Positions 59,398-64,000 of a stretch of DNA of 64,000 nucleotides are shown here, one piece after another. Positions within the stretch are counted from its first letter, which is position 1; each line of letters opens with the position of its first letter. Both the position numbers and the translations under genes were made by a program. Origin of the DNA: Fasciolopsis buskii (taxonomy: Eukaryota; Platyhelminthes; Trematoda; Plagiorchiida; Fasciolidae); the NCBI GenBank assembly GCA_008360955.1, contig LUCM01004817.1, forward strand, positions 463,399 through 527,398. Reading direction: 5' to 3'. The notes beneath the pieces were generated by a model. The model was given only the letters and a program-made list of their open reading frames with translations, was not told the origin of the DNA and did not search any database.

Positions 59398-62300
59398 AAA
59401 GATGGCACCTTATCATCTTAATAGCAAAATAAATAGTAAAAGGTTAGGGATTAAGCGTGTGCTGGGCATGATTTCTTCTGGTTCACGTCGTTTAGCTGAA
59501 ATCATGACCCAACGTCAGACAATTAATATTACAAAAAATGGGACGGGAACACAGGAGAGTTCAGTGCACATTTCACAAATAAATAATCTTGCACAGATGC
59601 ACCTTAGTTTTGGTTGCATTGCCTACTTAGAAGAAAGCGTTTAATAACGGATGAACAAATAAAACATATTAAGGAAAATAGTTACGCAGATTACCAGTCA
59701 TTTTGGATTCAAGCACACTAATGATTGCGGTACCTGATCATACCGATTCAGATCTCCGACGGCCTGGTATCAGAACACTGAGGATTCCAAACTGACACTC
59801 TAACTCGACCTAATCGAGCCGGTCCACTGGTTATCATACAATATCCATTGACTGTTTCAGCTCAACTGCCATACGCTACATGCTTTCGAGAGCAGCAAAC
59901 ACGGACGAGGTCTATTTACGAGTATGCGTAACAGTCTATCCATCCTAACCTATTAAAATTCAGCGTTTGTTCAGATAATTGGGATCTGGGTTCCAATATC
60001 CCGGGCCTAACCTTGACATTGTTGATATGGCTTTTCTACCACATAAAAACAATCAAACGAATATTTAAGTGCCCACTTATAATCTGTGACGGATATATTT
60101 CAAAGTGGCATAGCACGGCAGACCAAATTGCTGCAGTTTTTATTTGGCCCATGATGAGTAGTTGGACTGGTCGTTGATGCCAAGGGCCTTCGAAATAACA
60201 AAACTTCTGCAGACGCAATGCTCACATACATTTATTATATATATATATATATATATAATAAATGTATATACAGAGAGAAAGATAAAGCTGGGGAGACTGA
60301 ATAGCTAAATAAAACTGAAGCAGATAACAATCGGGTATCGCTTACAAACTCCGAAAATTATTTATTGAAAGTGAAAGTGAAACACTGACTCTGCGTCCAA
60401 AGCTGGGTAAGCAAACCTTCACCGTACAGTACAGAAAGTTCGTGAGAGACTTTAATCGCGGCAACTAAGTTATAGAAAAAACAAGAGGGGGTTGTGAACT
60501 TCTAACGAGCATGCTATCTCCTGATGTGGGAAATTGAGAAGGAATTTTGTGTTACATTTCCAAATCGCGTCACAGTACTCAATCAGATAAGCAGTAGGCA
60601 GAATACGCTGGTGAACTTTATGCTCCCGGTCTCATGATAATTTGTGAATTACCCGATCGGGTTGACTCCGTTGTGGATTGCAAACATTTTTAACTGCTAC
60701 AACAGCATAAACGCGAAGGAATTCTTACTGATCTTTGATGGAAGTAGGTCCATAAAGCCAAATGAAAGCAGATCGCTAGTCTCCGGGACATTAGTTTCCA
60801 ACATCTCATCCATATAGGCCCGCTCGGTGTAGAGTCGGAAGCATTTCTCGGGTCCCGTACATCCAGCAAGTTTGGCCCGCGCCTGTCATGCAACGATAAA
60901 GGTGATTACGGGGAAAACCACAAGAATTACATCATCATGATCGTTGTTGATTACCCAAGAAGCACCGCCTTTTGTAATTTCAAAGAGGCAGCTCCACGTA
61001 TAGGACGAGATTACTGATTTCTCCTTTCAACCAGTCTGCTAAATTATTAAGGTGGTGTAAAGTGTACCGCTCTCATCAACGATTCGTAAAAACAAACAGA
61101 ACAAATGAAACCGATAAAAGCAGGGCTATGACACATAGAAAACCCCATAATCGGATGCACACAATTGCTGAAGTGGAGTCTGACTTGTGGTTGATTACAA
61201 ATATCACGGGTTGCGACTCTTTTGTCGCCGGTCAATGACTGTGGGCCACTTCTTAAACATCGAATGTATATAGTCGAGGAAGGTGGACAATATGGTCGTT
61301 TCCCAACCACGTCAGATTGTTCGCGTAACCAGCCAAATGATGAAAGCCGGACAAATTTTCAATCACAATATCATCTTAGTGATTGTGGAAGTAGGAAATG
61401 TCATTCGGATCGAAACAAAGTTTTCATGTGCCCAAAGCGAAATTACCAATCTTTGGCGTGCCATAACAGGGTTATTCCGAATAGTAAATGGCAGTGACCT
61501 GTCAGGTTCAAAGGCGTTACCACGAACGCGTGTCAGATAAAGAAGCTCGTCAAAAATTTAAAAAAATGGTATAGCCTTCGGGAGATTGCAATGACCTCGG
61601 ATTATACCAAAAACGAAGTGAACTTCAGAAACTGATAAAATATACTGAACCTTTTAGGATAACTCACATTGCTTTCACACACGCTTCAAAACCACCATGT
61701 ACTAACCTGTGAAACCGAAGTGACAATCAGCCGGTCCGTACCGGACTTGCTACTGTACACTTTCTGGTTTACAAATCCGGGATCGATCACACAACAGTGC
61801 CCATTAGTCGTGAGCGAATTCTCTTCATTTGAGGCTATAACCAATTTTCGTGAGCCCGATGGGGCTGGACTGTATGTCCAATGACAGACCTGTGTAGACG
61901 AAAAGGATGATAAGTTCAGACACATTCGGTCCGAGGGTTTTCATTCTTTCATACAGAAGTTCGCAACCAAAGTTAACTTCTTCCGGGTCGGCCAGAAACA
62001 TTAGGATATCACCTGGTCATTGTGAGCATACATGGGGATGGAATATCAGAAAAGGATAAGAAAAGAGCTTTTGATTTCTAAGTTTTTATTCCATGTTTGA
62101 GCGTAAAAATGCTAACTTCAATGCTAAAAGTTGAACTGGGTTTGAAATAAAAAAAAAACTCCATAGACCAATTGCGGTAAGCAGCCGTGCGACCGAGGAC
62201 TGAAATCGCTCAGAACACGATCTTAGCAAATGAGACGGAATGAAGCGTTACGGGCACTCGATCAGCATCGGTAGGCATGAGAATAGTAAGACCGTACCGA

Positions 62301-63229
62301 CTATGGAGCATACACATTTCGGCACTCACACGAAGTTAATAAGCAACATTGGTACTACCAGCAGTGGTAGTAAGGACTGTTCAGTTTGATAGATTATAAC
62401 CATTCACGACCACGTTTCTTAAATGTTTCACAAGTATCATGAAGTAAATCAGAAAAACAAAGGGATCATCTTTTTGTCTCTTTACTTCGCGAACCGTTTA
62501 AAAACAATTCAGTCTAGCTGGATCGATTACTCCTATTAATTCCAGTAAACCCACAGGTGAAGAAAATAACTATCGTGCGGGGAAAACGATTGTCTTAGAT
62601 GTGCGTCTCTCCGTACGCACGTTCCGTTTTGCTCAGAGTTTGAGGATCGTCCTATGCGCGCAAAGCTTTCGAGGTTGCTCGTTTTTCCCAGATGTTACTT
62701 TATGTATCTTTGTATTTGTCTTGCCTGGAACACTTGGATGTGAAGCATTTTTCACAAAGCATGTTAGATCAGTAGATCCACAATGAGGAAAAAGCTAATC
62801 TGTATTGGAACTGTTAACATCAGAAAAAACGCTCTTAGAGAGTGCAAAATAGTTTTGAGGTCAATTCAAATGGAGTGTAATCATTTATTGATCCTGCAAT
62901 CAGAAACCATACATTTCGACTTATTAGTAATTGAAAATTTCAGAAGATATGGATCCAACTTCACTACCACGAGACAACTGCCTTAAGGAGGGGCTTTTGA
63001 TCCAAGCGTTTTTTGTTGGCCCATTCAAACACTTTTGACCAAGGAACCAGCCCGCGACACACTCATACTTAAATCTATCCAACAGCCATCTTGATGCTGC
63101 TTCTTTTCCTAGTTGGGTATAGACGACAGTTAACTAACGGTTCAGTTAGCTGATTGCCCTTACCAAGACAGATTTTCTAATAGATAAATCACCTCGATCC
63201 ACTTCCTGTCAATATTCGGAGTTCTGGGG
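59398..63229. other. No recognisable gene; perfect TA palindrome inside
   Basis: Frames of up to 91 codons (61222-61497) without domains. The only structured element is the palindrome at 60226-60267. Nothing else can be named in this 3.8 kb. Confidence 0.45.
60226..60267. repeat. 42-bp perfect palindrome with TA centre
   Basis: ATACATTTATTA on the left and TAATAAATGTAT on the right flank an 18-base alternating AT core; the whole 42 bases are self-complementary. The non-TA flanks make this more than a plain microsatellite. Confidence 0.9.
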
Positions 63230-63660
63230 GGCATGATAGCCTTCCTAACGAAAGACCCTTCAACCAACCTCAAGGTCACTTGGCGCTCGTCATCACGTAA
63301 TTGATATTGATCAGCCGTCACAACGAGACTACACCTTGACGTGGTGTGACGGCTTGCGTGCCTCCATGGTCCAAAGAGCTACACAGGATGGCTTATCTCA
63401 AGCCGGTGATCCAATCATGCCTGGAAGGTTAATGACGAAGTAGTCTCCTGGTCCTCCAAGGTATGTGTTGATCTGAGTTAGCAGCTCAGTCGGAAAAACG
63501 AGTGGAAGACTAATTGATCCAAGTAGACGGGCGCCCACTCAGCTATTCCCCGCGATCTTGCGGACAGGTTCTTGTCAGAACCAAAGGCTTCGGTTGAGAA
63601 CCCTAATCGTTTTTCTGTTTAGCGGATGGATGCCCTAGCAATACCCGTCCATTATTCCCC
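63230..63660 (+). mobile_element. Putative 5' untranslated region of an RTE element
   Basis: The sequence leading to the open frame at 63661 includes CCTTGACGTGGTGTGACGGC, TGCGTGCCTCCATGGTCC and GTCGGAAAAACGAGTGGAAG. I associate this kind of leader with fluke RTE elements, but that rests on familiarity and was not checked by search. The left boundary is approximate. An in-frame TAA at 63604 closes the frame before the ATG at 63661. Confidence 0.5.
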
Positions 63661-64000
63661 ATGAGTTACACGCCTACAAATAATTCCATACTGCATCGGT
63701 CGTCGCGCAGGCTAATCAGGACCGCGCTGCCCATTGCATCGAGCGCTGGTGGGGTGGGTAGTGATAAGTATGCTACTGCTCAGAGTTCCCTCTCTTTCAT
63801 TCAACCTGTCTTTTCTGTCTCCAACCAAATCTGTTTGCCCCTTCTGCTTACCCATGGTATCTCCATTGCTAACACGCCCGATACTCGCAACGGTTCGTTG
63901 TCAAGTAGTGTGGTAGGTGATTTTCAGTCTGTTAGCTCACACTTTCTCAAGCCTCGTCAGCCTCTGAATCTCAGTCCCTTCAATGTGCGCACTTTAATGC
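63661..64000 (+). CDS. RTE-clade retrotransposon polyprotein, N-terminus (runs off the window)
   Basis: From ATG at 63661 (MSYTPTNNSILHRSSRR) the frame has no stop for 113 codons to the window end. It closes on PLNLSPFNVRTLM, the entry to the apurinic-type endonuclease domain of RTE elements, where NVRT is the first conserved block. The start was chosen as the first ATG after the in-frame TAA at 63604. Upstream residues form a Ser/Thr-rich leader with no domain. The full product would be expected to carry endonuclease, reverse transcriptase and a short C-terminal part like the remnant at 50100-52620. Unlike that remnant, this segment has no frameshift or stop, so it may belong to a young copy. 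The other frame here (63734-63916, 60 codons) is a shadow. Confidence 0.75.
   Translation, partial: MSYTPTNNSILHRSSRRLIRTALPIASSAGGVGSDKYATAQSSLSFIQPVFSVSNQICLPLLLTHGISIANTPDTRNGSLSSSVVGDFQSVSSHFLKPRQPLNLSPFNVRTLM

Overview
The window looks like eukaryotic, gene-poor, AT-rich DNA crowded with decayed transposable elements. The retroelement mix fits a flatworm, most likely a digenean fluke: RTE-clade non-LTR elements of a type I associate with fluke genomes, Penelope-like elements with a GIY-YIG nuclease, and tRNA-derived SINEs. This assignment is inference from protein style. No species can be named, and nothing suggests a bacterial or viral replicon. I recognise no host gene, tRNA gene, rRNA, CRISPR array or operon. 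Nearly all open frames are short and without recognisable domains.

Coding remnants, left to right: a Penelope-like GIY-YIG domain (2573-3130, minus, one in-frame stop); an RTE fragment (14950-16080, minus, frameshifted); a second Penelope-like GIY-YIG remnant (47745-48110, minus); a 2.5 kb RTE remnant (50100-52620, plus) with a changed catalytic motif; a different non-LTR reverse transcriptase (53179-54480, minus) with a changed motif A; and the 5' end of another RTE element, whose reading frame opens at 63661 and runs uninterrupted off the window end.

The window also holds short repeat families, recognised by aligning copies within it. SINE-1 has a tRNA-Met-like head (11.5, 11.7, 12.5, 20.3, 26.3 and 42.3 kb). 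SINE-2 is tRNA-like (7.8, 19.7, 20.0, 34.4, 36.4, 37.9 and 59.3 kb). SINE-3 is tRNA-like (23.1, 45.6 and 47.2 kb). A two-copy family called 'X' here (19.1 and 24.7 kb) keeps one alignable reading frame. A five-copy family called 'HH-like' here (5.7, 14.8, 22.6, 27.2 and 55.7 kb) has a consensus resembling part of a hammerhead ribozyme core. Copies cluster at 19.1-20.5 kb, where four lie nearly end to end. Simple repeats and two G-quadruplex-capable tracts complete the picture.

The elements do not form a pathway; the window reads as a graveyard of retrotransposons. The exceptions that may be young are the open RTE frame at the right edge and the SINE-1 pair at 20.3 and 26.3 kb, which share 82 identical bases. 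The leading candidates for something undescribed are the HH-like family and family X.
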